Shown here piece by piece: positions 34,040 to 47,415 of a DNA stretch of 64,000 nt. The notes under the pieces are model-generated. The model was not told where the DNA came from. It made no database searches and was given only the letters and a program-made list of their open reading frames with translations. The position numbers were made by a program, and so were the translations under genes. This DNA comes from Gossypium raimondii (Eukaryota > Streptophyta > Magnoliopsida > Malvales > Malvaceae), in NCBI RefSeq assembly GCF_025698545.1, contig NC_068569.1, forward strand, positions 25,420,001 through 25,484,000, given 5' to 3'. Numbering within the stretch: the first letter of the stretch is position 1; the number at the start of each line of letters is the position of its first letter.

Positions 34040-37000
34040 GATGCGACACCGAAATTAGGTTTGATTGTTAAAATAAATAGGAATAAATAAAAAATTAAAA
34101 TAACTAGAATTTAAAATTAAAGTTAAGAAATTAAAATTAGGTATCCGGGAAATAATTTGGTTAAAACAAGATCAGATTTGAAAATAAAATAAAGACCTAT
34201 TTGAAAAATGGAAGAAACTAAAGGTGGTTAAAGGGGCAAATGCCCCATTTTTAAAATCTGGTTGGCTATTTATACCACCCACCGTGTCTTCCCTCCCTTT
34301 TCTATAACCATTCAAAAATTTTCTTAGATCTAAATCTAAATTTTTCTCTCAAAATTGGTTATCCCTAATGATTTTCTAGCTTTCCAAACTCCGAATTTTC
34401 CTTCAATTTTAAAGAAAATAAAAAATTTCTTCATCAATTTATTCCTTGTTCTTAAAATGTCCATTCTCGAATTAACTCCATAGTTGTGGGTTTCCTCAAA
34501 TTGAGGTGAGATTCTGACTTATTATGATTAAACTAATGTTGTTGCTTTCCTAATTTGAGATCTAAATGGTTGTGTCGAGTTGCTTGAGATTTAAAGCTTT
34601 TAAATCTAAACTTTGATGAAAAATGGTGAAATTTGATTTATTGAGTAAATTGGTTGATTCAAAGTGATTTTCAACTTATTTTGGATTAATCAAAAGGTTT
34701 TTAAAGCCAATTTTAAAGATCATAAAGGAATTTTAATGAATTAGATGTTTTCCCTCTTTTACATGTTCACACAAGCTTGATTTTTTGGAAAAGTTAAATT
34801 CGAGTTAATTGATAAAATTAATGGCTTATATCTATAATAATATGATAATTAGAATGTTAAGAAACATGTTTAAGGGTTAGGATCAAAGATCGAATGAGGA
34901 AATCACTTGTTTCGACAAAACGAGTTAGTTTTCGGTAGTGAGAAATATAAGCTTAGATCTATAATTTTGTTGTGGTTTGATTGTGTTTATGGTTGTTCAT
35001 AATATTTTTGTAATGTGTTTAAATGTATACAAAGTTTCAGATCAATCGGGAGCCTCTTCAAGCAAGGATAAAGGCAAACAAAAGCTTATTTGAGCTTTTG
35101 GCATTGAAGTGAAAGCTTCAAAGTGAATGATTTAATATGCTACAATTATACACAATTCAATATGTTAAAGGGGAGCTTAGGCAACCTAATCACCTATCCT
35201 AAGTTCCAAGAGTAAGTGATTCTTCCTTGAGCTGTAATATTTTGCAAATGATGATGATTTTTGATAAGATGTGTATGTGATATGTTAAAGAAATGGATGT
35301 AAATATGTAAGAATATGCCTATTGATCTGTTGGTTTAATGCACACATCTGATATGAAAGTGTATGTGGCTTAAAGAATAAAGTGATAGCACTTGAAAGTG
35401 CATAATATGTGAATGTGATAAGTTATATGATCATGATGAACATGATATGTGAAAGTGTACATAAGCCATAAAATAAGTGTGTGTATAAGTGAACATATTG
35501 GCATTGTGATCTCTTGAAACCATTGGATATTTTTGGCATGCCATAGGATTGTGAGTATTCACCATTATTGTGCTTATGTGTGAGGGAATTGAGGCCCCGG
35601 GACTAATTTAGGTAGATAAGGGAATGTTTTCATTCAATAGGATTGGTTGATGTGTTTGGAGAGTGTTTAGCTTCATGCTACACTTTTATGGGACTGGTAT
35701 GGACTTTATAAGTCATAAGGTGTGTTGGGAGATCTGCTTATCCAATGCATATGTGTTTATATATGTTTCATAGTCACAATATGCCAATATATTAACATGA
35801 ATTGCTATGATACATGTTTGATGTAATACCTTGAGTAAATGATCTAGTATGCTTTCAAGTAACCTGGATATTGTGAATCTTTGTAGCAATCTTTGAGCAC
35901 TCACTGAGCTTGAAAAAGATCATGCTCTTTTATGTATATCTTGCAAAAAATAGCTTGAGTGAGGAGGAGAAGTAGGCAAGCTTGTGATCCAAAGCTAGGC
36001 AAAAATACCTTGAGTAGGTGTTGTGTTTTCTACTTATAAGGAAGGCAATGTCGGACCATAACTGAGGGTTTTAGACTTTACAAATTGCTTGTTGTAATGG
36101 CCTTTTTAAGGACTATTTTAAGGTTTTTATATCTAGTTTGAGGTTGGTTGTTTGATTGAATATAATGCTTGAATATGCATGACATGTTTGTTGAAAATGC
36201 ATGATGAGTGGTATGCGTGTTTACTAGTGAAATGTTGTTATAGGTGCTGAAATGGTAGGCTGAACATTTGGACAAGTTTTAAATGTCAAATTGGTATGAA
36301 ATGAACCTATTTTGCACTTAGAAATGCTTGACCTGCGAATTTGACATGTTAAGTAATTGAATTGTGACTTTAGGATTGTGTGCTAGTATAACAATTTACT
36401 TAAGATGTCAAAGTATGTTAATGAATGATCTAGAGTAATTGAGCATGATTTATATGATCTATGTATGTTATATGGTATGTTAGAATAGAGGAATTAGCAT
36501 GAAAACACGAAATGGTAAGTGTGGTAGTGTTTAAACTTGAAAAGTGCATATTTTGGGATAAAATTACAGTCGTCGTCTCGACGTGGAGTCGTCGTCGTGG
36601 CGTCTTTTATCGTGTCATCTTGAAGAGGGGCCCCTTCCAGAGCTCGTCCCAACGTGCTACATCACATCGTCTCGATGCAGCGCCTGACTTGTCCAAGGCA
36701 TGTTTTCACAGCTTTGCAATATAATTCTTAGATTTTTGGTGATGCAATTGGAGGCCATGACGTTTACAAAATACTTTGAAAATTTTCATGAGTGAGTTTT
36801 GTATGCTTAATTTTGTAAATCAATTTTTTATTTTATAAAAAGAATTTCCTGAAATTTTGATGACTTTAAGATTTAGTCATTAAACATTTATTTCGAAATT
36901 AAAAGAGATTTGCTTGTCATTTTGAACTGTTTCTTTCAAATATTGTCTTATAAATGTTATGATTTGTATGGATAGAAAAGTTTGGAATTTATGAATGTTT

Positions 37001-37260
37001 CTTTTGATGCATATTAAATGACATATTTACCCCTGATGTAGTTTTGATTGGAGTAGTGTTGCAGAAGCATAATTTTGGGTTTGCATGTTAATTTGAACTA
37101 AATGTTTGACATGTAAGCATGTATTTCGTGGTGTGATTGGTGTTTTTATGGTGCATTTGGATGATCGATAAAAAGAGTGACATAAGTGGCTAATGTGACG
37201 TTTTGGGTTCAGATCGAACCATTCCAACCGAATTTGAGGCTCCACAATAAATATTACAAA
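34040..37260 (+). mobile_element. LTR-derived sequence, ends uncertain
   Basis: Non-coding. It has a promoter-like GGCTATTTATACCACCCACC at about 34263-34282 and a GAGGCCCCGGGACTAATTTA block near 35590. A GC-rich CGTCGTCTCGACGTGGAGTC patch lies at 36570-36690, and the sequence ends near GGTTCAGATCGAACCATTCC, GAATTTGAGGC and AATATTACA at 37260. These features recur in long plant LTRs as I recall them. No duplication of the target site was found and no proteins are present, so the limits are approximate. Confidence 0.4.
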
Positions 37261-39480
37261 AGAGAAGAATTGTTGATATTGAAATTTTATCAAACATGTT
37301 AAGAAAAAGATTAGGATACACAATAACATATTGTCATTAATCAGAATAAAAACATCGTTTTGTAGTTTTAGTGCGATAAGAGTACAACTACAACTTCTTC
37401 CTTAAATTTGTGGTTCAAGTAAAAATTTTAACTAATCATTTAGCTAGAAAATTAGGTTTTAAAACCAGTTTAATATTATATGCTATATTAAATCCGAAAT
37501 TAAGCCATTTCTTGTTGGTTCAACTATTAAATATGATATACTAATAGAGGAAATGAATACTTTTGTTACTATAATCTTAACACAACTAAGTATATCTATG
37601 CTCTAAAAGGAATGTCTTGCCTTTTTGAGATATAAGTATGGTCAGATATCAAAATTTGTGCTCATAGTATGCTCAAGTTTTAAATTTAGTTTCTACACTT
37701 TAATTTGTTACATAATTTAGTACTTCAATTTTTATAATGTCATGGTTAGTTTAAATATTTTATTCCGATTAAAACATTTATGTACATGTGCCCAAATGCT
37801 CAGCCTTTTACTTCTTTCTCGAGAGTATGTAATGGTCAAATTCCAATTTTGTCCCTATGTTAAGATTAAGTTTTATATTTAATCTCTGTACTTTAACTTT
37901 TGACGTAATTCGGTACCATAATTTTTATAAAATCATGGTTAGTCTAAATAGTTTATGCTGATTAAAATGATTACGTACACGTGTCCAACTACAAATCCTT
38001 CTATTTTTTTAGGAAATTATACAACAATGGTCAAGTTTTAATTTTGGTCCTTATACTCTTTGTAAAACAAGTCCATTACAATGACATTTTTTTTGTTACA
38101 TGGTTGCTGAAGAGTTTTTTTTAATAAAAATTTCAATTTGTCACACTGGTGAGTTGAATAGAAAAATTTTAACAATATTAACAATTTGATCTGAATCTTT
38201 AAATTAGAAAAGTATTTTGCTTAAATTTAAAATGTAAGAAGAGTACATAGGTTTCATATTTTTACCTTCAACTTCTTACTCTAAAATTAATTGATCCAAT
38301 GCGTCTATTATATTATTGCACGATAGGATAATGACACGTTTCACTTACGAAATAATTATTTACTATTAATGAAGTTTATAAATGTTATATATTGAGTTTT
38401 CTAGGATCTGGGGTTCAAATTATCCATGTTATTAGGTACAAGTTATTCAAGGATGTGGTAGGGAGTCGTGATTGCTCGTCATAAGTCGATTAAAACTGGC
38501 GCAAAATAAAACTATTCAATTGCCATTGTTACTAATCATAAATCGAGGTGGTGTAAGATAAACTACTTTCTTGTTTTTCAAATTGCTAGACACAAGGATT
38601 TTGAGTTTTATCGAATCCTATCGTTTCCATCATTAAAGAAAGAAATTAGTGAAGGAATTGCATCTTGCTGCTCTATCGAGCTGTGTAGAGAACTTTTACT
38701 GTCCACTGTAATTTTTTTTCTAAAAAAATGGAAAAGAAAAAATGGGATACCCAGAGTGCACATTACTTAATTTGGAGGATAAACAAAGAAGAAACATATA
38801 AAAATTGCCGACAAATAGATTCTGCAACTTCCACTTGCAAAGTTCGGAACAAGTAATTTGAGAAACGAGATTTTCAATGACCACCAAGCTGGATTTCGGA
38901 TGTGGGGGACCAAACTTTTAACTCATCAGATATTGTTTAAAGTAACAAGAATCCAGTGAACTACAATACCAAAACTAATAAAGTAATAATATACTTTATA
39001 TATCAGGTGAAAATGGTGGCTGTAAAATACCAACTACTTGGGGACCACATTTTATATAGATTGCAATGCTATAATGATTTATTTATTTTTATTGCTTATA
39101 TCTACTGTTAATAGTTTGTGTAATTAAGTGTGATAGCATCCATTATATATTCGAACACTGCAAATTTATCTCGGTGAGGCAAGTTCATTCATACATAATT
39201 TATACTCGTATATTCCCAAAGTGGAGTTTCTAGTTAGTGCCATGCTTAGTTTCTAAAACAGGAACTTCCCTCACCCATATTAGGTAACACATCTCACAAG
39301 CCCCAATGCATGAATACTACCATTCCCAGTTTCTATACATACATACATATATATATATTGGGGTTATCATTTTAATAAAAACAAAATTACCATCATCAAC
39401 GCAGATTGACGGGATGCAATGCAAGTTCCAAAGTGTCATGTCATGTTTGAATTGCTTTTGTATAATATAATAAAATAATG
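37261..39480. repeat. Gene-free stretch with a diverged tandem duplication of about 190 bp
   Basis: Two copies of a unit lie at about 37672-37850 and 37862-38040. Both read TAAATTTAGTTTCTACACTTTAA or TATATTTAATCTCTGTACTTTAA, then CATGGTTAGTTTAAAT or CATGGTTAGTCTAAAT, then TGTACATGTG or CGTACACGTG, and then a C-rich CTTCT block. This is probably a decayed dispersed element. The remainder is AT-rich, with a TATATA tract near 39350, and no gene is recognised. Confidence 0.5.
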
Positions 39481-40571
39481 GGTTTCTGCCTCAATGCGCA
39501 CTTTCAGTTGCAGTAAACAGAAAAGAAAAATGGGTTCTAAATGTACTTAACCTTCTCGGAAACCAAAACCCCCACAGATATATATTTATGTTAAATCTGT
39601 ACTTGAAACACACATAAACTAGCCGTAAAAGCCGGATGTTTCTGCAACTTTTGTAATCAAACAGATTTTTCCTATGGCCCTCACTTACTTTGAAACCAAA
39701 ACCAATACCACTGAAACAAACCTTGAAACAAACACATGATAACACGTGCACCAAACTGTACAATGTCTGACCAAAAATGCAAGTGTAAATTTTAGGAACA
39801 AAGACACATGGCTGAGAGCAGATAGCACAGTCAAGCTCAAGAGACATCAGTATTTACTTGCACACCTTTCATTGTCTCTCATTAATTCATCAAACCACAT
39901 CTCTTGTAGACCATTTTAGTAGTTCCATCAGAGTGGACTGGAGTAGTGGTAGAGCCTGGAGGTATATACAGGTGTATAATATAAGTTAGAGAAGCAAAGG
40001 CCAATACATGCAATACAAGATACACTTTTCTGAATATATCTGCAATAATGGCCCCTGCAAAAGTTAAGTAGTTAACCAACCATTCCCATTTGATAAGTTA
40101 GATTGCATGCGCTACACTTTTCTCCAAAGTTTGGTTTTCCTGTCTAGTAAAAAAAATTGAAATACCAAGCGAGTAAACCAGTTACCCCATGTCAGAGAAG
40201 TACCAACTCTTTGACCAGCCATTTCATTAATGATCCAACCCCAGTTTGTATAAATTTACTTACAAAGAAAGAGAGGCTGATCGGTGATGATATGACCTAG
40301 CCAAGTTGGTAGGGTATCCGAACGTGTGATAATGAGGTGAAAGATTGATGGTGTCTCTTTCTCAAAAATAAAACATGCAATTTGGGACAAGTAAGCTATA
40401 TAGGTAAAAGCCTATATATAGTCAATTGTTCAAATTCAAACTTTTTTAACTTAATGTCAATCAAAATTTCAAATGAATGAAACCAATAATTTAGTTTACA
40501 TGGTGGCACACAAATTAAACAAGAGAAAAGAACAGTTTTTGGGTGGTACAGACAGATAGATAAATGAGGGC
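39481..40571. other. Region downstream of MIR319, no protein gene
   Basis: Probably includes the 3' part of the primary miR319 transcript, since the gene is on the minus strand. At 40293-40304, TAGCCAAGTTGG matches the polymerase III A-box consensus TRGCNNAGYNGG, but no B box of quality follows, so a SINE call is not supported. The 118-codon open frame at 39491-39847 shows no family features. Confidence 0.4.
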
Positions 40572-40772
40572 AACAGAAAGAAGGAGCTCCCTTCAGTCCA
40601 AGCATGGAGAAAGAGGGATGCAAAATTATCTCCCGCTTCATTCACACAATCACAGTAGTAAAAATCTCCAATCTATTTTCTACTGAGTGTTTGAATGAAT
40701 GAGTCGGCAGCTAGTTCAACCCCCTTGTTCCCATCCGTGAGTGGGCTGAAGGAAGCTCTCTCTCCTGCCATT
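40572..40772 (-). ncRNA. MIR319: MIR319 precursor (miR319c-type)
   Basis: On the minus strand, positions 40601-40581 read TTGGACTGAAGGGAGCTCCTT, identical in RNA form to the 21-nt miR319c type that I recall. The opposite arm, at about 40760-40741, reads GAGAGCTTCCTTCAGCCCAC, the expected miR319* arm, and pairs with the mature arm over about 18 positions with two mismatches. The arms lie about 140 nt apart, which gives the long stem typical of MIR319 and MIR159 precursors, which are cut from the loop towards the base. The mature strand is on the 3' arm, as in the family. The known targets are TCP (CINCINNATA-class) transcription factor mRNAs, which control leaf growth. On the minus strand, ACTTATATAGTGC at about 40942-40954 is a plausible TATA box some 170 bp upstream of the hairpin. 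Confidence 0.93.
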
Positions 40773-42215
40773 TCTCTAACTTCCATTAATTCCCTCCTTC
40801 CTTCCTTCCTTCCTACCAACAATTTACCACTTCCCCAAATTAGAAAATTAATCAAAAAGTTCACTATCACTAACAAAGCAAAATAATTAATCTTCAACAT
40901 TAACTACATTACTTCTGTTTTTAGCCGATCTAATCGTGCACTATATAAGTATAACCATCTGCCTATGCCCAAGGTTCAGTCAGCTGAAGCAGCATTATGA
41001 CAAACACCAAACTAGTTCCTAATAAACCAAGCTTTGTGATTCTAGGTTTAGGAACCAACATGATGCCCAATAGGATGAAAGAGAAAGTAAATAAACAACA
41101 ATTCAACCAAATTACTGACAGAAATGAAACGAGTGATGAAAGGAACTCATGGTAGAGAAGAGATTAAAGTCGAAGTTTCTCCTCCCAAGTCCCACCACCA
41201 GGTCTGAAACACGGCAGGCTCCATCAATACAGATTAAAATTGAACGCATTGAATAAAGAAGATCAATCCTGGAGTACCCTTTGACCATCACATTCAGAAA
41301 ACGTAATATATGATCAACATCAATTGGAAACACTCGACATGAACCATTATCGAAACCACCACCAGCTATGCATAGAATAAGCAAGCATACGAATTTAAAA
41401 CATAAAGATTATAGTGCTCCACACAAAGGAAAAGAATGATTTGATCCTATAAATCCCGGTGGTGAGATAAAGATGAATTGCGAGTTAAGGGGAAAAAAAT
41501 AAAAACATTATCCAGCCACTGTCAGCTTCAAAGATACAATTTAAGAGATGAGATAGAACTTACTGTTGTAAGCAGGAAAGCATGTGCATATGTGTCGACT
41601 GATGAATTATAGGCTATAAAGCAAGTATTAAGGAGAGGGCCGGGGAAAAACTAAAAGATGTTATAGGAATTAACCCTGGAAACTTTGACAGAAAGACATT
41701 AGATCATAGAAACCAATTTCCCGGATAAGATATGATACAAGTGAATATATCAAGTAAACATATATACATATATGAACTAAAATAGTATGTTAACATAGTA
41801 GGTACAAAAAGAAAGAGAACCAATAAAAGTAAAAGCAAAGTGTGATTCTGGACCTAATTCATTTATCTTGACCTAACCGCTAAAATATGTATGTGCTCCT
41901 CTAGTACTATTAACATTAATATTCATGGAGAGAGTAATTATGTTGGGTTAGTGAAGTAAAAACCCTAAATTTGTAAGTGATGCAAGTATTGCTTAAAACC
42001 CTAATCTTAGGAAATAAATGAGAAGAAAAAAAATTAGGAAAATAATAGAAAAATAAATAATGGAAAGGCCCTGGAATGGAGTGCAACTGCAGGTAGCAAA
42101 ACTAGGAAATGGAGTAAGAGAGAAGGTGGAGCATAATAATAGAAAAGAAAAGAAAAAGGAGCTAGCTGCAGAAATTATGGATTGTGGAGGCCAGGATGAG
42201 AGGAATGAGTTATAG

Positions 42216-42262
42216 CATGTATGTATATGTATGTCTATGTGTATGTATGTGTGTATTGTTCA
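42216..42262. repeat. TATG/TG-rich microsatellite
   Basis: Alternating TATGTATGTATATG and TATGTGTGTAT units. An imperfect simple repeat. Confidence 0.8.
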
Positions 42263-43802
42263 TGGGCAAATTAAAGGGAAAGGATATGGGTCGTTGTTGT
42301 CATGAGAGTCAGATACAGGAAAGCGACCCAACATCTGAATATATCTAACGAGGGAGAGTGGAGAATAGTATGTAATGGGGGAAGAGGAAGGAAAAAGAAT
42401 ATTAGAAATCAAGGGATGAAAAAGCAAAGCACAGTATTGGATGGGTAGCCTCTCTCCATCGCATTCTCTTTCTTCATGCATATAATATTTTAATTTCACT
42501 TCCCATCCCTTATAAATTGGATTAAATTATACACTACAAATTTTCATTATTTTGGGTCAAACTATCATTTTCATATGCTATAATTTTATAGATTTTAGGG
42601 GTCTAAAGAAGAATTATCCGGGGTCGCCCGCCCCCTACTTCCTTCCTTCTCTCCTTACTCAATTCCTTCATACTTAATAATAAATTATGCCTTCAGTCCC
42701 TATTCTCTTCATACTTTTGAGTTTTAGTTCTACTTTTAATTCCAATAATTTAACTGCTCTATTTATCTAATTTAAAATTAAAGTTCAATTTTTATAGAAA
42801 AAGTTGAAATGGTAACATCATTAAAAATTAAATTTCTAAAATTAAAATACGAGAATTATAAAAAAAATTCAGTTCAATACGTATAAGATATAACTTAAAA
42901 AATTAAATTTCAACAGCCAAATAGTATAGTATAGAGAATGAAAGCAGAAATATAAAATACAATGTAGGGTGGCTAGGAGTCGTAGAGTATTTGCTTCTTG
43001 TTTGTAAGGATGTACAATTATTTATTTACATATATAGTTTCTCTTGCTTCAAAAGAAAAGAGAGAATAGAGCATTGATATTGGCTAGTTGATAGTGTTAA
43101 TTCAGATGCAGGTAACTTTCTGGCGCTCTTGTCTGGTGTCATGGTTTGTGGAGGCAAAGCAAAGACTTTTTTATATTATATATATAGATAAACCGATGAA
43201 TATGCTTCTGTAGCTATATATAAAAGAAGACATTGATGATTTGATGTGAGAGAGACGTACAATGACCTAATCCTCTGCTGGGGAGTAGTGACTCAAACTC
43301 ACAGTCACTTCACTACACCCCATACAACATTATACTATGTTGCTTTTACACTGTAAATTTGCACATTCTTTTCTTAAAGCTCTGATAAACTCACAGAATC
43401 CCATATGCCAAAAAAAAAAAGTCCTTTTTCCCCTGTCTGCATCATAGATAGAGAGTGAGTGACCTTGTGGAGACCACTCTAGCTATTCTCATTTGCCATC
43501 ATCATCACTCATCAGTTAAATCACCCCCCCATTGATGCTAAAAGTAACTTTTCAAATTTCATAGGCAAAATCCTGCAGATAATGTGAGTATTTTCCATTT
43601 CAGTGAGACTTGAGATGAGGCAAATTAATCGCCTAAGATAGCTCCTCAAGCATATATCCACCACTCCTTCAACTTTTGCTATAATTTTCTGACATATACA
43701 TGGCCATGTACGTATTCCCTCCTCTAACTTTAGCCATTCATCATTGGACCCGCTAAGAGAGGATGGGAAGTGGGACTGAATAAAAACATCATCACTACAT
43801 TG

Positions 43803-43830
43803 TACATACATACATACATACATGCATGTG
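43803..43830. repeat. (CATA)n microsatellite
   Basis: Five to six CATA units ending in CATGCATG. A simple repeat. Confidence 0.85.
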
Positions 43831-45438
43831 CTACAATCCTACTATCCGCAACCGCAAAATACCTATAAAACAGAACAAACATACAATACAAAGAGTAAAT
43901 CTCGTTCTGCAAGTCTGTATTGGATTGTATACATGATGAAAATAAACTAGAAACACAGCATAGGTGTAGATTGTAGAGAGTAATAATTAATCCAATACAT
44001 GATTGGGGAAAAAACTGTTTCTGAGCGGTGTGTAGGTTGAGACTTGAGAGCTGAGGGTATTAATATGTCACCCAGATTACCAGCATTTAGGACATATCAC
44101 CAGTTGTAGAAATTGATTTATGCCGACAACTGGCACCACTCCACTAGGGGAACACTTCGAATTTTTACGGGACCACCACACACCATTGATGCAACACAGT
44201 GACCCCAATCTGAAATCGTGATAATAATTCTTCTCCGTTCGCCAGCTGAGAATTTTTATACAAACACAAACACACAGCAAGGCACCACTGTACAATGACA
44301 AGCCATCAAACAAAAAGATGGTAATTTCAATCATTTTGAGTGTGACATTGTGCTAAAATCTGGGTCTAACACAATTGGGAAAAAGCCAAGTTGATGGTTG
44401 AAGCGGTAGTAGCTTTGTTCGGTAAGAGTAAAAATACAAGTTCAAACTTTAAAAAAGGCACTTGTTACGGCACTCTTTAGCCACTCCCGGAAAAACAAAC
44501 TTGTAGGCCCATCCCCTAATGACTATAGATCTGCAGCTTTAACAAGAACTCTGCAGAGAGTCTCATCTCAAACCTGAAATATGGTACCAAAACATAGCTT
44601 CTTATTCAAAACAAAAAAAAGTTCAGTTTTCCAAGAAAACATTTCACAGCTGAATTTCATAGAGAAGCAATACTTTAGGTCATCAAGCAACTAGGCATTA
44701 TAATGTGGGATGTGAGGGAAGTGGCATGTTCAATAGCAGTGGTAAAATTTCAGAATTTCAGTAAATAAGTATTGACCCCTGTTTTCTATATATGGAACTT
44801 TAACAGAAGTAGACACTTATATATGATATATTTATCGTCAATCTCCTGTTGACTGGCTTTACCAGGTGAAAGTTGTGAGTGGTGTGAGAGGCACATGTCC
44901 CAAATCTTTACATGACTAGCAAAACTACTGGTTGAGATGACACACCAAAAAGGAAAACATGTAATGAATTGATCAATATATCAATGGCTGGGGACAATGG
45001 TGGTTCATATCCTGCCGGCGGTTATTAGAATCATTTTCACTCGTTGTTCCTTTCAATTTCAAGTTCCAAGAATTGATCTTGAATTCCACATAGTTTCATC
45101 TTTAGGATGAATTTAAATGCTTTTTCATTAGCTAGAATATCCAACTTATCCATAATTAGGATTCCCAAGTACTTCCAAACATATGGAGGTACTATTCAAA
45201 TTTGATACATAAAAGCTTTTGCTTCCTGCCATATTTGTATTCTTGAGAATACAAAATTGTTGGCATGCTTTCTGGAATTTTTAGAGTAAACGATCATTAA
45301 TATTCCAAGGTTGGTGTATTGTTTATTCCATTCCAGCTTCAGATCCGACCCATGGTTTGAAGGATGAACATCATACCATCACCAGAGATACAGAAAACAC
45401 GGAGATATGAAAATTTCAATCCAACAATCCTTCTCTTA

Positions 45439-45824
45439 GGGTAAAAGTATAATGGAGCTCCTATACTAATAGTTAGATTACATTTTATCCATTCTACTAA
45501 AAAATAGATAAATTAATCCATGTTCATTAGATCAAAAAACAAATTTGTCCTTCTATTATAAATTTCATCTGCTATCATAAATTGGTCATTTACGTTAGCA
45601 TAAGGTACACGTGGCATATTACACGTGGCATATTACATGTCACTGTCTAATTATTCCGTCAACCATGTTAGTTTTTAATATTACTAATGGATAAAATTTT
45701 TAACAAAAAAGGATAAATTTGCTCTTTAATCTAATATATAATGACTAGTTTGCCCATTTTTTGAGTAAAAGAAACAAAATGCAATTCGGCTTCTAATATA
45801 GGAGCCTTCATGGTACTTTTACCT
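45439..45824. mobile_element. MITE-like element with G-box repeats in its centre
   Basis: The ends are inverted: the left end reads GGGTAAAAGTATAATGGAGC then TCCTATACTAATAG, and the inverse of the right end reads AGGTAAAAGTACCATGAAGG then CTCCTATATTAGAAG. Similarity continues inward for about 90 bases. Length is about 386 bp with no coding capacity, which fits a MITE. The centre holds ACACGTGGCATATT twice in tandem (about 45607-45634). I could not define a target-site duplication. Confidence 0.7.
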
Positions 45825-45884
45825 ATATTAGCAACACTCAAATGGTTATGTATATAATAGGATAAGAAAAAAAAGTCTTCAAAA

Positions 45885-46075
45885 TCTCAAGGGTAAACTA
45901 AGTTAGTCACCAACTTTAGGGAGCTTTCATTTTGGAAATCTTTGCTATTTTGTCACCCAACTTTTAAGGTGTTTTTATTTTAGTCACCAAAGCGTTAAAT
46001 CTCTAACGGCGATTAAATGTACACACCACGTCATATTTATACTTTCATTTTGGTCACCCAAAAATATATTTTTAA
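45885..46075. mobile_element. Partial MITE of the GGTAAACTA...GTCACC type
   Basis: It begins GGGTAAACTAAGTTAGTCAC and holds several TTTTGGTCACC or TTTAGTCACC blocks plus TCTAACGGCGATTAAATG. It is related in style to the element at 54559. The inverse right end is not evident, so it is partial. Confidence 0.5.
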
Positions 46076-47415
46076 AAATATTAACATGGTAAAAAGCATT
46101 AAGGATTAAAGTGAACAAATAGTAGAAACTAAGATAATACATTAAAAAAATATGAAATTGTACTTGTTTACCCTTGCCAAAAATTGTAAATTTTTTTTCA
46201 ATATTGAAATTTTAAATTTCAAAACATCAAAATCAATTAAATAAATTATTAAAAATTTTATCTCTCGATAGTGATGTAGAAATTAATTAACTACAATTTT
46301 ATTGAAAATTATTGAAAAGTATTTCTCTCATAATCTCCTTCTAAAATTTTAAATTTTATTTTAAAATTTTAAATTAAAATCAACTCAAAAACTCATCTTT
46401 AATAATTATTTGTGAAACACAAATTTCTTTTGATTATATGATTTTGAATCTTCCGTACTAAGCTAAACACAAAGAAAAATATTTTCAATTAATTAAATTA
46501 ATTTCCCTTTTATTTGTTTGAATTTCTATCAATTTTCAATTTCTTGAGTTTGATTTTAGTTCTTGGCTTCTATTCATGTTATATATTCAATTTGGATGTT
46601 ATACATTTTATTTAAAATTTGCTTGTATCATTTAAATATTATTTATTATTATATTAGATTATTTAAATATAATTTATTTTATATTTAAAATTTAAAATAA
46701 TTTATGTGTCATTAATTTTCAAAGAAATTATATTAATTACTTGAAAGTTATTTAAAATTTATATTTAATGCATTATTATATTAAACTATTTAAATATTGT
46801 TTAAATTAACTAATCTTTTACTTTTTACTATCATGTTTAAAAATAATATTTTTACTTTTCAGCGAAATTTTTAACAATGATATCGAGCACTTAAAATTAA
46901 TAAACCAGTTTTTCAAAAATATTTTTTATAAAACACAGCTTAATTCTTTTTGGGTTTACTTGCCGGTTTTCCCATGCAATGGTAATTTTAGATCTGTTGT
47001 TTTAGGTAGGACTTCTTATCCATTAAGCTTTTCAAAGTGAATGGAATTGGAATGTCTTCAAAGGATTTTATTACTTTACAATCCATGGTGGAGTACTCCA
47101 GCGATGCATTCCCTTTGCGGCAATTTAAATGTGCTTAAAATAAATGTATGCATTCAGCATTAATGGCCATCAATTGCAAGTCTTTCGTGCCACATCAATC
47201 ATAATTTCCAAATAAAATTATTTTTCATTATTCCCTTACATCCATCAACACTTCCTGTGTTTAAGGAAGAAAAGATTCGTCATGAAAGTTAAATGGAGAG
47301 GGAATGATGCAGTATATGGGAAGATAAATACCTGCAAAATTAACAAAAAAATAGTAGCAATATAATAACGAATTTGTAGCAAAACAACAGTAAATCAGTA
47401 ACGAAACAATAGCAA
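46076..47415. other. AT-rich intergenic stretch
   Basis: 46080-46950 is extremely AT-rich with many AAATTTTAAATTT palindromic words. 46950-47400 is more mixed. No gene, RNA or element is recognised. Confidence 0.4.

Larger units (their letters stand above)
40773..45438. other. Long gene-free region upstream of MIR319
   Basis: No protein gene is recognised over 4.6 kb, and it has fewer transposon signatures than the regions around it. Part is likely the MIR319 promoter. Simple repeats present: (CCTT)n at about 40796-40813, (TATG/TG)n at 42220-42262 and (CATA)n at 43803-43830. Several short open frames (41112-41384, 43521-43823, 44077-44334 on the minus strand) have no family features, and I regard them as chance. 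Confidence 0.45.

Noticed and set aside
39491-39847. 118-codon minus-strand frame with many Cys and Phe
   Set aside because: No recognisable domain, biased composition, no splice partners. Probably a chance frame.
40288-40375. TAGCCAAGTTGG, a perfect A-box match, as a SINE start
   Set aside because: No convincing B box 30-45 bases downstream and no tail.
40673-40900. Minus-strand 75-codon frame overlapping the miR319 hairpin, a possible miRNA-encoded peptide
   Set aside because: It runs into the hairpin arm itself, is not preceded by a supported transcript start and has no family features. I would not claim a peptide from this.
41112-44334. Several 80-100-codon minus-strand frames upstream of MIR319, as a possible split gene
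   Set aside because: No family motif, no consistent splice phases between them, and no similarity to known proteins that I can see.
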